In this document: positions 33,722 to 42,616 of the stretch, piece after piece
Position numbering within the stretch: position 1 is the stretch's first letter
How the letters are laid out: each line of letters starts with the position of its first letter
Source of the DNA: Subtercola boreus
GTDB taxonomy: Bacteria > Actinomycetota > Actinomycetes > Actinomycetales > Microbacteriaceae
DNA: 64,000 nt
Assembly (NCBI RefSeq): GCF_006716115.1
Contig: NZ_VFOO01000001.1
Coordinates: 1 to 64,000, forward strand
Reading direction: 5' to 3'
Notes under the pieces: generated by a model
Seen by the model: only the letters and a program-made list of their open reading frames with translations
Databases searched by the model: none
What the model was told of the DNA's origin: nothing
Position numbers and translations under genes: made by a program

Positions 33722-33728
33722 TGATGGT
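33722..33728. promoter_or_regulatory. third ACCATCA copy before the dehydrogenase gene
   Basis: TGATGGT (inverse of ACCATCA) lies 66 nt upstream of the dehydrogenase start, in an AT-rich 114-nt gap also containing TTTGACCAAAATG and TTGATAAAAGC. It is the downstream partner of the motifs on the other side of the DeoR gene. Confidence 0.3.
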
Positions 33729-33794
33729 AATCTCCTCACATCGGGTAACGGCGCTCTGGCAGTCACTCCCGCGATGTGTCAGAAAGGCTTTGAG

Positions 33795-34859
33795 ATGCCC
33801 CACATTCTCGCTGCAGGCGACCTCTTCGTCACTCCTTCTCTTTTCATCGACGCCGTGAAGGCCCGCACGTCGGCCGCCGCGGACGTCTCGTTCGGGGAAC
33901 TGACGTTGCCCTGGCCGATCGAACCGTTTGGTCCCGTCGGGTCGGTTGATGAGGCGAGCGGGGATGTTCCGTCGTTGATCGAGGCGATGGCCGGCGCGGA
34001 GATAGTGGTGACGCAGATGGCACCTTTCACCGCCGAGGTCTTCGAGAGCGCACCCGGTCTTCGCCTCATCAGCATCTGTCGGGGCGGCCCGGTGAATGTG
34101 GATCTGGAAGCGGCGACGCGAGCAGGCGTGATTGTCACCTACGCGCCCGGCCGGAATGCCGTCGCCGCGGCAGAATTCGCGGTCGGGCTGATGCTGACCG
34201 CGATGCGCCGAATCGTCATCGCTGATTCGGAGCTGAAGAACGGAGCCTGGCGGGGCGACTACTACAGCTACGAGAACGCCGGTTCCGAGCTTGACGGTGC
34301 CACGGTGGGCCTCATCGGATATGGCGCCATCGGTCGTATCGTTGCCCGCGTTCTGAACGCGTTCGGTTCAAACGTTCTCACCTATGACCCGTACGCGGAC
34401 GCAGAAACCGTCAAGGATGACGGTGTGGAGCTCGTCGAACTGTCTGAGCTCCTGCGCCGGAGCAGCGTGGTCAGCCTGCATGCCCGGTTGACGCCGGAGA
34501 CACACCACCTACTGAATGCCGAAAACCTCTCGCTGCTCCCACGCGGCACAGTTCTGGTCAACAGCGCCCGGGGAGGCCTGTTGGACTACGCGCCTCTTCC
34601 TGCGCTGCTTGCCAGCGGACAACTCGGCGCTCTCGCTCTGGATGTGTACGACATCGAACCTCCCCCCGCGGACTGGCCGCTATTCGACGCACCCAACGTC
34701 GTGTTGTCGCCGCACCTGGCCGGGGCCACGAAGCAGACCGCTGAGCGTGCCGCGAATATCGTCGCCGACGACATCGCGTTGTACCTGAGGGGGGAGCGGC
34801 CTCGGTACGTCGCCAACCCTGCCGTGTGGAATGTTCTCTCGGCCGGGAGCAGATCATGA
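33795..34859 (+). CDS. D-2-hydroxyacid dehydrogenase
   Basis: A 354-aa NAD-dependent dehydrogenase of the SerA/PdxB/2-hydroxyacid family. The nucleotide motif GYGAIGR is at about residue 176. The catalytic Arg is in NSARGG (about 257), Glu in YDIEPP and His in LSPHLAG (about 306). The N-terminal half is the ligand-binding catalytic domain. AGAAAGG precedes the ATG at 33795. It starts an operon with two kinases and a phosphatase, overlapping the first kinase by ATGA. It would interconvert a 2-oxoacid and D-2-hydroxyacid; the substrate may be a sugar acid, not phosphoglycerate. Confidence 0.9.
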   Translation: MPHILAAGDLFVTPSLFIDAVKARTSAAADVSFGELTLPWPIEPFGPVGSVDEASGDVPSLIEAMAGAEIVVTQMAPFTAEVFESAPGLRLISICRGGPVNVDLEAATRAGVIVTYAPGRNAVAAAEFAVGLMLTAMRRIVIADSELKNGAWRGDYYSYENAGSELDGATVGLIGYGAIGRIVARVLNAFGSNVLTYDPYADAETVKDDGVELVELSELLRRSSVVSLHARLTPETHHLLNAENLSLLPRGTVLVNSARGGLLDYAPLPALLASGQLGALALDVYDIEPPPADWPLFDAPNVVLSPHLAGATKQTAERAANIVADDIALYLRGERPRYVANPAVWNVLSAGSRS

Positions 34860-36343
34860 TCATCGGTGTGGACATCGGTACCTCAATCACCAAGGCCTCG
34901 GCCATCTTTCACGACGGCCGTGTCGGTGCGACGGCGAGCAAGCCGTCAGAGTTGATTCAGCTCAGCGGTGGCCGGGTCGAGCAGGACCTGGAGAACGTTC
35001 TCGCCTCGGTCGCCTCCGTGGTCCGAGAGATCATCGCCTCGGCGACCGAACCAATCGAAGCTGTCGCGCTGACGGGGCAGGGTGACGGGCTCTGGCTCCG
35101 CGACGAGGCCGGCCGCGCTGTTCGACCCATGATCTCCTGGATGGATGCGCGCGCCGCTGAACTGATCGAGCGCTGGAACAGCGGAGGCGCCTCCAGCGTC
35201 TCGCAGCAGATCTTCCAGCTCACAGGATCGGGTATCTTCCCCGGCTGCCACGCCGCACTGCTGGCCTGGCTCTCCGTCAATGAGCCGGAATCGCTTCGCA
35301 GCGCTGCGGTAGCGGGTTACTGCGTCGATGCCATCATCCACAATCTCACCGGCGTCATCACCGTCGACGCCTCCGACGCATCTTTGCCATTCATGGACGT
35401 GACGAAGCGTCAGTATGTTCCCGAAGCGTTCGAGCTCTGTGGTGTCAGCCAATGGGCGCACCTGCTTCCCCCGCCCACGCCGACCGGCACCCTCTTCGCC
35501 CTGAATGACCGCGGCGCTGAGATGCTCGGACTGCCGGTGGGCACACCGGTGACCGGCGGTCCCTACGACCTGCAGGCCTGCGGTTTCGGGTCAGGTACAA
35601 CCCGCGCCGGTGAGGGCACCCTGGTCGTTGGTACAACTCTCAGCTGCCAAGTACTGACCGCCGACCGCACCATCCTCCCCGACACCGACCCTGCCGGAAT
35701 GTGGTTGTGCACGCCCGACTCTGCCTTGTATCTCCGGGTCATGCCGTCGATGGTCGGCACCGCAAGCATCGATTGGATGATGCGTCTGTTCGATCTGACT
35801 CCGAGCGAACTGAACGCCACCCTCCTCCAGAGCGAGCCCGGTGCCAACGGGGTAAGCGCACTGCCGTTCTTCTCACCGGCAGGTGAGCGGGCTCCGTTCG
35901 TGGATCCGCTCGCGCGGGGGCAATTCGCCGGATTACAACTGCGGAACACCCGGGCCGACATCATCCGCTCACTCTGTGAGGGCCTCGCCTTCGCAGCCCG
36001 CCATTGCTTCGACACGATGGGCCTCGATGGCGATGTCGCCGCCTGCGGGGGAGGTCTGCAGTCTGAGGAATGGGCGCATATTTTCGCGGACGTGCTCGGA
36101 AGGCCGCTCTACCTGCCTGACGAATCCGCCGTCGGATCCCGCGGCGCGGCGTTGGTGGCCTGGACAGCGCTCGGCAACCCTGTCGATGACGAGCTCTGGC
36201 GGTCCCAGCGTCGCCGTATCGACCCCGATGTTTCGCGCTCGACCGTCTATGACGATTGTTACCGGGAGTACCGCGAGAGGCTCGAGAGCGCACGCGCCCT
36301 CTGGCCGCTCGGTGCGCCACGCATCGGCATGGTCACTGAATGA
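34856..36343 (+). CDS. FGGY-family carbohydrate kinase 1
   Basis: A 495-aa kinase. The phosphate-1 loop IIGVDIGTSITKASAI lies at residues 2-17, and the second lobe contains GVVGTTLSCQVLTA-like ATP contacts (EGTLVVGTTLSC), SLCEGLAFAARHCFD and ACGGGLQSEEWAHIFADVLG. These are FGGY signatures. Resemblance is closest to the erythritol/xylulose-type kinases. It overlaps the dehydrogenase by ATGA and the second kinase by ATGA. It phosphorylates a sugar or polyol with ATP in the cytoplasm. The exact substrate cannot be read from the sequence. Confidence 0.88.
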   Translation: MIIGVDIGTSITKASAIFHDGRVGATASKPSELIQLSGGRVEQDLENVLASVASVVREIIASATEPIEAVALTGQGDGLWLRDEAGRAVRPMISWMDARAAELIERWNSGGASSVSQQIFQLTGSGIFPGCHAALLAWLSVNEPESLRSAAVAGYCVDAIIHNLTGVITVDASDASLPFMDVTKRQYVPEAFELCGVSQWAHLLPPPTPTGTLFALNDRGAEMLGLPVGTPVTGGPYDLQACGFGSGTTRAGEGTLVVGTTLSCQVLTADRTILPDTDPAGMWLCTPDSALYLRVMPSMVGTASIDWMMRLFDLTPSELNATLLQSEPGANGVSALPFFSPAGERAPFVDPLARGQFAGLQLRNTRADIIRSLCEGLAFAARHCFDTMGLDGDVAACGGGLQSEEWAHIFADVLGRPLYLPDESAVGSRGAALVAWTALGNPVDDELWRSQRRRIDPDVSRSTVYDDCYREYRERLESARALWPLGAPRIGMVTE

Positions 36344-37923
36344 ACGACGCCGACGCGCTCTGGATCGGAATCGATGTCGGCACGCAAAGCGTCAAGGCGA
36401 CGGTGATCGACGGCGCAGGCAAGCGTCTTGCAGCGGCCTCTTCGCCGCTGAGGAGTCACCGGGAGTCGAGACCCGACGGCAACCGGCACGAGCAGGATCC
36501 TCATCAATGGGTGGGCTCCACTCACGCGGTGCTGGCTGAAATCGTGACAGACCTGACACCATCTCAGAGGGCCTGTATTTCAGGTATCGCCATCTGTGCC
36601 ACCAGTGGGAGCCTCACCACCATCGATGAAAAGGGCTCCCCGGTTTCCGCCGGAATAATGTACGACGACGCCCGGGCTGGTGCTCTCGCCGACGAAGTTG
36701 TCGCCGCCGCACCGGAACTCTGGAAGCACCTGGGCTTCCGGATCCAACCCACGTGGGCGCTTCCAAAGATTCTCTGGCTGCACAGGAACGGACTGCTTGC
36801 TGTGCCGGCGGAACCCTATGGCCCCACAACAGGCGGTTCGAAGAACTCGGCGGGTGCGGCCCGGTACGTCGCCCACCAGGCAGACCTCGTCGCTTCGTCG
36901 CTCATTGGTCGACGCGTTGCTTCGGACTGGAGCCATGCCTTGAAATCGGGCTACGACCTTCGAGAGGAGCGCTGGCCGGAAGCAGCCCTGAAGGAACTCG
37001 GAATCGATTCCCGGTTGTTACCGCACATCGTGCCGCCCGGGACGATTCTGGGGAAGACCGATACGCGGCTGGCCGAGACCACCGGAATCAGGCAGGGAAC
37101 ACCCGTTTTTGCCGGCATGACAGACGGCTGCGCGGCTCAACTCGGCGCAGGCGCGCTCGGTCTCGGTGACTGTCACACCGTCATCGGCACGACAATGGTG
37201 TTGAAGACCGTGAGCGCGAGCCTCATCGCCGATGACGCAGGCGCCGTGTACTCCCACCGATCGCCCGAAGCGGGGCTGTGGTTCCCCGGCGGCGCCTCGA
37301 ACGTCGGCGCGGGTATCATCTCCGTGCTGTTTCCCCACGAGGATCTCGACGAATTGACCACCTCGACCGCGGACTACTATGGCGCGAAACCTGTCGCGCA
37401 CCTTCCGTTCAGCTATCCCCTCCCTGGCACCGGGGAGCGGTTCCCGATCGTCGAACCGTCAGCTGACGGCTTTGTCAGCGCTGATGGCACCGAGTTTCCG
37501 ATCGGAGAAGCACTCCAGCAACTCGGAGAGCTGAAGACCTACGCGGCGGTCCTGGTAGGGGTGGCATGCGTGGAAAGGCTTGCGCTCGAACAGCTCGCCG
37601 GGTCAGATGGAGCACCCGCCGGGATGTTGAGCTCCTCCGGCGGCGGCACAAAAAACGCCTGGTGGGTGCAACTGCGTTCAGATCTCCTCGGGAGAGAGAT
37701 CAGCGTCTCCTCGACTGCTGATGGATCGACAGGCATGGCCATCCTCGCAGCGTGGGCGGCACAGAAGTTCCACCCAGACGCAGACGCTCTTGCGGAAATC
37801 GCGTCACGCATGACTCACGCCGACAGAACATACCGGCCCGATACCGAGCGCACGAAAGAGCTGAACACCGTCTACGAGGCATTCATCAGAAGCCTCACCA
37901 GGAAAGGATGGATGGCAGGGTGA
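36340..37923 (+). CDS. FGGY-family carbohydrate kinase 2 (D-ribulokinase-like)
   Basis: A 527-aa kinase with the FGGY loop WIGIDVGTQSVKATVIDGAG at residues 8-27. Motifs ASDWSHALKSGYDLREERWP and TDGCAAQLGAGALGLGDCHT resemble the D-ribulose kinase branch (yeast YDR109C and plant/cyanobacterial relatives). The C-terminal ATP-binding lobe carries SSSGGGTKNAWWVQLRSDLL. It overlaps the first kinase by four nucleotides. Having two different FGGY kinases in one operon suggests two substrates or a two-step phosphorylation. Family certain, substrate probable at best. Confidence 0.85.
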   Translation: MNDADALWIGIDVGTQSVKATVIDGAGKRLAAASSPLRSHRESRPDGNRHEQDPHQWVGSTHAVLAEIVTDLTPSQRACISGIAICATSGSLTTIDEKGSPVSAGIMYDDARAGALADEVVAAAPELWKHLGFRIQPTWALPKILWLHRNGLLAVPAEPYGPTTGGSKNSAGAARYVAHQADLVASSLIGRRVASDWSHALKSGYDLREERWPEAALKELGIDSRLLPHIVPPGTILGKTDTRLAETTGIRQGTPVFAGMTDGCAAQLGAGALGLGDCHTVIGTTMVLKTVSASLIADDAGAVYSHRSPEAGLWFPGGASNVGAGIISVLFPHEDLDELTTSTADYYGAKPVAHLPFSYPLPGTGERFPIVEPSADGFVSADGTEFPIGEALQQLGELKTYAAVLVGVACVERLALEQLAGSDGAPAGMLSSSGGGTKNAWWVQLRSDLLGREISVSSTADGSTGMAILAAWAAQKFHPDADALAEIASRMTHADRTYRPDTERTKELNTVYEAFIRSLTRKGWMAG

Positions 37924-38555
37924 GTGTTCTCTACCTGGCCCGGCACGGCGAGACGGTTTGGCACAGCGAGAACAGGTACGCCGGATCCTCAGATATCGGA
38001 CTCACAGAAAGAGGCGTTGAACAGAGCCGGGCACTGGGGGAATGGTCGTCGTCCCACGGCGTCACCGATGTCTACTCCTCTCCGCTTCTCAGGGCCGTCC
38101 AAACAGCGACACCCTCGGCATCCGGGCTCGATCTGCCCGTTCGACAGGACATCAGACTGCGGGAGGTGGATTTCGGTGCCGGTGAAGGTCTGACTGCCCG
38201 CGAGATGTCCGAACAGTTTCCTGACGCCCTGCGCGCCTTCCGTGACCGCCCCGCGACGTCGCCGCTTCCTGGCGGTGAAAGGGGGGCCGAGGCCATCGAT
38301 CGGGTCTGGCCAGCGATTCAGGAGATCTCCAACCTTCTCGACGCCGAATCCGGTCGGAAGAGGGTCGAGAGAAAGGCGCTCATTGTGATGCACTCGACGC
38401 TGATGCGTCTCGTGCTCTGCAAGGTGTTGGGGATACCCCTCGACAATTACAGGCGTGCGTTCCCCCTCGTGCAGAATGTGGCAATCACGTCGATTCTTCT
38501 ACCAGACGGTGACGGACACGGAGCGTCCCTGCTGTCATACAACAGCACGGCATGA
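37920..38555 (+). CDS. histidine-phosphatase (phosphoglycerate mutase-like) protein
   Basis: A 211-aa protein with the RHG motif LARHGETVW (His9). The second-half histidine is in IVMHSTLMRLV (about residue 157) and an acid residue is in LREVDFGAGEG. It matches the cobC/GpmB-like phosphatase branch more than true mutases. The GTG at 37920 overlaps the kinase stop and has AGGAAAGG 12 nt upstream; an ATG at 37908 is possible. Coupled to the kinases, it may remove a phosphate from an intermediate. It ends in an arm of an inverted repeat shared with the convergent gene. Confidence 0.85.
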   Translation: MSVLYLARHGETVWHSENRYAGSSDIGLTERGVEQSRALGEWSSSHGVTDVYSSPLLRAVQTATPSASGLDLPVRQDIRLREVDFGAGEGLTAREMSEQFPDALRAFRDRPATSPLPGGERGAEAIDRVWPAIQEISNLLDAESGRKRVERKALIVMHSTLMRLVLCKVLGIPLDNYRRAFPLVQNVAITSILLPDGDGHGASLLSYNSTA

Positions 38556-38594
38556 CCCGGAGGTCCGATCACCAGAGCATGAGGGGTCATGCCG
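38548..38594. terminator. inverted repeat between convergent stops, candidate bidirectional terminator
   Basis: CGGCATGACCC (38548-38558) pairs with GGGTCATGCCG (38584-38594), 11 bp with a 25-nt loop. Each arm contains the stop codon of one of the two convergent genes (TGA at 38553-38555 and the minus TGA at 38587-38589). There are no U-runs, so termination by this hairpin alone is uncertain. Confidence 0.45.
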
Positions 38595-40851
38595 GAATGA
38601 CGGGCAGTTGGATGTAGCCACAGGTGTCCGGGCCGGTGTGGATTCTGTTGGTGGCTCCGTCGTGATAGCTCGGGTCGTACTCGTGGTTGAGGCCGTGTGC
38701 GACGCCGTCGTGGGGCTGGATGTCGACGCGGATGCGTTGACCTTTCAGGATCTTTCCGACGTTCGGAACGAGGGCGATCTCGACCGGCACGATCTCGCCC
38801 GGACGAAGGGGCGCGTAGTCCGCTTTCAGATGCGTGTGCGTGGGCTGGACCTCCGTCGACCGCACTTCGTCGAGAGCACGGTGGGAGACTTTGAGCCAGC
38901 CCTTGGTGAGGGGAGCGATCCGGAACGGAAACCCGAACGTGGTGAATCCGGTGAAGTCGACCTCGCGGTCGTCGTGGCCGATCACGCGCACGGAGACGAA
39001 GAGGTCGATGTCGTGACTCGTCGACTCGACCCACAGACGCACCTTGCCGAAACCGGCGATGACTGCGTCGTGGGCCAGAGGTTCGCTGACGAAGGAGACC
39101 CCTGTGACGTGCGGGTCTGAGTCGGCCGACGCCGGATCGACCCGCGGGCTGCCGACCGGCGCCCAGGGTACGAGCTGGATCTCTGCCGAGTAGCTTGCCT
39201 GAGCTGACTCGCCGGGCGCCATGGCGCCGAGGCGCAGAAAGTCTGGCCGCACCCCGTCACCGACCCAGTCGGAGGGCTGCGCATCGAAGTACCACTCCGG
39301 GTACTCGGTGCGCGCGATCGGCCACTCGTTCTCTTCCTGCAGGTACGAAGTGCCGTCACCGGTGCGAATCTCGAGACGGATCGGCGGGGTGTCCATGATG
39401 CCGTTCTCGATGCCCTTCAGCCAGTAGTCGAAGAACGCTTTGTGCTGAGCGACAGCTTCAGCCGAATACGCGCGCTGGAACCAGTCCTCCCAGAGGTCGA
39501 GCTTCTTGTGGGGTGTGGGCGTGTTCAGGTACGCGGCGTTTCCGCCGAGTTGATGGATGTTGGAGAGGTGGGTCGTCGATGCGACGGCCCAGAGCGGCAC
39601 CGTCACGTCGGTGAGATCCGGGCTCATGAACACCCGGGCGCGCGGACCGAAGATCTCGTCCGGATTCGAGTCGCGAAAAGGGCTGTCTTTCATGATCTGC
39701 ACGAAGTCGACGATGTCGGGTTCACCGACGATGGGTGGGGTGAGACCGGAGGCCCTCCAGATCGGCCAGAACTGTTCGTTCAGCACCCCGCCGTTGTAGG
39801 CGACCTCTTCATAGAGGTCGACATCGGTGCCGATGGCGATCATGGCTTTCAGATGCTCCGGGTGCAGGCTCGCTGCTGCGTGCTGGCTGATCGCGAGGTA
39901 GGACATGCCCCAGGTGCCGACTGCTCCGTTCGACCAGGGCTGGGTTCCCGCCCATTCGATCGCGTCGCGGAAGGCTTCGGCGCCGGCGATTCCCCAGGGT
40001 GCGAGCTCTCCCGGGCTGGCGCCTGCGCCGGGCATGTCAACCCTGACGACCACGTAACCGTCGGGCACCCACACCGCTGTGCTGACGGTTTCGTGGTTCT
40101 CGAACTGCAGATCGCCGGCGTTGCCGAAGAAGTATTCCTCTTCTTCGGCCTCGTGGTGCTCCAGATCGTCGCTGGTCTCGATCGAGTGATGGTTGAACGC
40201 CTTGCCGTACGGGCCGCAGTTGACGATAGCCGGATAGGTACCGGCCGCTGCAGGGCGAAACACATCGGCGAGGACGTAGGAGCCGTTCTGCAGAGGAATC
40301 TCGACGTCTCGGAAACGGAGGATGCCCAGGGCGTTCCGGCGCAACTCGTTGCGCGCGTTCGCCGGGGTGCAGAGGGTGCGCGGCCCGGTGTCACCGAAGA
40401 CACCGGATGCGGCGAGGTCTTCCAGCAGCCCCGCGACGACCGGATCTTCCGTGAACTGCTGGATCTTGTCGATGCGGCCGGTCGCCGAATAGTCGGCATC
40501 GTGTCGGAAGTTGATGCGCCGACTTCCGATGATGTCGTGCACCTCCGGGGGAATGGCCGTGCCCTCGTCGCGGAACTCGGTGCGCCCGAGAGTGAAGATC
40601 AGGCGAGCGATGTTGGTGAGGCCCGAATCCTTCAGCTTTTCCAGATTGCCGTCGACTCGCGGAATGATCTGCGCGAGGTGGAGGCGGGGGGCGGCGGTCA
40701 CATAACCGATCGCATTCTCGCCCAGAAGGAACGTCATCCGCTCACCAGCCTCGTATTCGAACTCACCCCGTTCACTTGTGAGACCCGAGTGCGTCGGGGT
40801 CTTGTATCCGAGGCCCGCGATCGGGCCGGCCAGAACTCCGGTGAGGGCCAT
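38587..40851 (-). CDS. CocE/NonD-type serine hydrolase with N-terminal surface-protein-like domain
   Basis: A 754-aa protein. Residues 1-200 resemble a domain of bacterial surface lipoproteins (GLGYKTPTHSGLTSERGEFE, then ERMTFLLGENAIGY and LTNIARLIFTLGRTEFRDEG). Residues about 200-480 are the alpha/beta hydrolase domain of the X-Pro dipeptidyl-peptidase/cocaine-esterase family (S15), with Ser in WGMSYLA (about 317). The C-terminal half is the jelly-roll domain (VTGVSFVSEPLAHDAVIAGF). No signal peptide is visible. It is last in a four-gene operon behind the monooxygenase (1-nt overlap). Expected to hydrolyse an ester or amide. Confidence 0.85.
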   Translation of the reverse strand: MALTGVLAGPIAGLGYKTPTHSGLTSERGEFEYEAGERMTFLLGENAIGYVTAAPRLHLAQIIPRVDGNLEKLKDSGLTNIARLIFTLGRTEFRDEGTAIPPEVHDIIGSRRINFRHDADYSATGRIDKIQQFTEDPVVAGLLEDLAASGVFGDTGPRTLCTPANARNELRRNALGILRFRDVEIPLQNGSYVLADVFRPAAAGTYPAIVNCGPYGKAFNHHSIETSDDLEHHEAEEEEYFFGNAGDLQFENHETVSTAVWVPDGYVVVRVDMPGAGASPGELAPWGIAGAEAFRDAIEWAGTQPWSNGAVGTWGMSYLAISQHAAASLHPEHLKAMIAIGTDVDLYEEVAYNGGVLNEQFWPIWRASGLTPPIVGEPDIVDFVQIMKDSPFRDSNPDEIFGPRARVFMSPDLTDVTVPLWAVASTTHLSNIHQLGGNAAYLNTPTPHKKLDLWEDWFQRAYSAEAVAQHKAFFDYWLKGIENGIMDTPPIRLEIRTGDGTSYLQEENEWPIARTEYPEWYFDAQPSDWVGDGVRPDFLRLGAMAPGESAQASYSAEIQLVPWAPVGSPRVDPASADSDPHVTGVSFVSEPLAHDAVIAGFGKVRLWVESTSHDIDLFVSVRVIGHDDREVDFTGFTTFGFPFRIAPLTKGWLKVSHRALDEVRSTEVQPTHTHLKADYAPLRPGEIVPVEIALVPNVGKILKGQRIRVDIQPHDGVAHGLNHEYDPSYHDGATNRIHTGPDTCGYIQLPVIPA

Positions 40852-42068
40852 CAGGAACGCCGCTCGAGCACGCTCATCGAGGAGGGTCCGGCGGTGACCC
40901 CGACCATCGAGCGGCCGAGGTTCTCCATCCAGGTGTCCACGTTGTTGGCGGCGTGCAGGCTGCCTGCGCGGCAGTTGCGCGCGATCAGTTGCAGGGGCAT
41001 CCGTTTGCTGATCGCAGACGCACCGGATGCGCGCAACAGCGTCTCGATCGCTGTCGCGCACTCGTTCCAGATGTACGCAGCATCCGTATGGAACTGCAGA
41101 ATCTCGTCAGCGTTCGGATCCCGGTTTTCGACGTCGAGACGATCGAACTCGGCGACGGCGGCATCCGCGAGACGTCCGGCCGCTCGAATCTGCATTGCTG
41201 CACGCCCGACGATGTGGTGGGCGACCGGCGCATCCACCTGCCGGGCATAGGGGGAGTACGGAACACTCCGGCGTCCGATCGATGAGAGAAACACCTCCAT
41301 CGCCTGGTCGGCCATGCCCAGCGCGACGCCTGTGCTTGACACGATCGAGCGTGGCAGCCCGCCGCGTCGCGGGCCGAGTCCCTGAGATATGAGCTCTGCA
41401 GTACGCGTCGCCAGTTTCGCAGGAAAGCCGAATCTCTCGTCAGGCACGAAGAGCTCACCATCGGTGGCCATCGTCTGGCTGCCGGTCGCCGTGAGGCCCA
41501 TGGCGTCCCAGTCGTTGCGGGCGACCAGCTGGTCTTTGGGAATCAGCACCATGCCGACTTTCGAGTCGTCGGTTTCGTCGTAGAAGACAGCGAGGTATCC
41601 GTGGGACGCGTGAATGCTTCCCGTCGCGAACGGCCAGGCGCCCTTCACCATCCAGCCGCCGTCGACCTTGGTGGCGGTGCCCGACATGTGCCTGCTTGTG
41701 CCTCCCACGGCGAACGTGCGATTACCCACCCACGGCGACTCGTACACGGGAGCGACGATCTCATCGGCGAACGCGTTGCTCCACATGTTCCCGCCAGCGG
41801 TCGCCCACACCACCCACGCTGTGGCGCCGCATCCTGAACCGAGGGCCCGATAGATGTCGAGCATTTCGCGGGTGGTGAAGTCTGCTCCACCGTAGCGTTT
41901 CGGTTTCGAGAGGCTGAAGACTCCAGCCTCGCTGAGTCGCTCGATCGTCTCTTCCGGGATGCGGCGCTGCTGCTCGGCGATCATCTGCTGGTCGCGCAGC
42001 CAGGGCTGCAGTTCGACGATCCGAGCGATGATCTCCTCTGCCTGCGGCAGGGCGGTCTCGGTGATCAT
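40851..42068 (-). CDS. acyl-CoA-dehydrogenase-fold flavin-dependent monooxygenase (class D, HsaA-like)
   Basis: A 405-aa protein with the three-part acyl-CoA dehydrogenase fold: ERLSEAGVFSLSKPKRYGGA, ATAWVVWATAGGNMWSNAFA, VDGGWMVKGAWPFATGSIHA and the C-terminal helices. It lacks the catalytic Glu region of true dehydrogenases and resembles two-component flavin monooxygenases such as HsaA, which use FMNH2 from a separate reductase. It is the third gene of the operon; the ATG at 42068 overlaps the upstream stop and has GAAAGGA before it. A homologous gene lies at 45252. Substrate probably an aromatic or alicyclic compound. Confidence 0.82.
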   Translation of the reverse strand: MITETALPQAEEIIARIVELQPWLRDQQMIAEQQRRIPEETIERLSEAGVFSLSKPKRYGGADFTTREMLDIYRALGSGCGATAWVVWATAGGNMWSNAFADEIVAPVYESPWVGNRTFAVGGTSRHMSGTATKVDGGWMVKGAWPFATGSIHASHGYLAVFYDETDDSKVGMVLIPKDQLVARNDWDAMGLTATGSQTMATDGELFVPDERFGFPAKLATRTAELISQGLGPRRGGLPRSIVSSTGVALGMADQAMEVFLSSIGRRSVPYSPYARQVDAPVAHHIVGRAAMQIRAAGRLADAAVAEFDRLDVENRDPNADEILQFHTDAAYIWNECATAIETLLRASGASAISKRMPLQLIARNCRAGSLHAANNVDTWMENLGRSMVGVTAGPSSMSVLERRS

Positions 42069-42616
42069 GGCCATTCCTTTCGTGCGACGGGGTTTGCTTC
42101 GAAGCCGGCGACACGCTCCAGGGCGGGGTCGTGCCCGTCTCTGCCGCTTGCCGAGGCGTCGGGATGGTCGTCGAACCAGCCCTCCTCGGGGTACCGGTAC
42201 ATCCACCCGGTTGCCAGGGCGCGCCTGGCGATGAGCCAGACTCCGTCGCGCTGCTCGAACCGGTCGAGGTAGCGCGCCCAGAGTTTGACGTTCTCGTTCG
42301 CCCACTGGTGCACCGCGGTGCCCTGATGGTCGGCGTTCAGATAGGTTTCGACGTGAGCGATGGTGGGTCCGTCGAATTCGACCAGGCTGTTGCCCAGCAG
42401 GTGCATTGTGCGAACGAATCGCGGCATTTCTCCGGAGAGGAAGGCCACGAAACCGTCGACGGAGCCCTGGTGCAGACTTTCAGGGAACTGTACCCACGCG
42501 TCGGGCCAGAACGCGCTTCGAACCAACTCCATGTCGACCCGGTCGAGGCCGCGGCAGTATCGAAGCAGTACGTCGTGGATCTCGGCGCGCGCGCTCAGTT
42601 CTTCCAGGGTCTTCAT
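42065..42616 (-). CDS. SnoaL-like (NTF2-fold) protein 1
   Basis: A 183-aa NTF2-fold protein: LEELSARAEIHDVLLRYCRG, LDRVDMELVRSAFWPDAWVQ, then GPTIAHVETYLNADHQGTAV and a C-terminal tail rich in Asp. The SnoaL_4 group includes isomerases, dehydratases and small subunits of ring-hydroxylating enzymes. It follows the 44-aa peptide gene with an ATGA overlap and precedes the monooxygenase with another. It could remove a leaving group or isomerise the substrate; no catalytic residue is certain. Confidence 0.82.
   Translation of the reverse strand: MKTLEELSARAEIHDVLLRYCRGLDRVDMELVRSAFWPDAWVQFPESLHQGSVDGFVAFLSGEMPRFVRTMHLLGNSLVEFDGPTIAHVETYLNADHQGTAVHQWANENVKLWARYLDRFEQRDGVWLIARRALATGWMYRYPEEGWFDDHPDASASGRDGHDPALERVAGFEANPVARKEWP

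Noticed and set aside
39442-41250. 602-codon plus-strand frame opposite the CocE gene at 38587
   Set aside because: It is antisense to a protein with a complete hydrolase motif set, and its composition is that of a GC-rich shadow frame.
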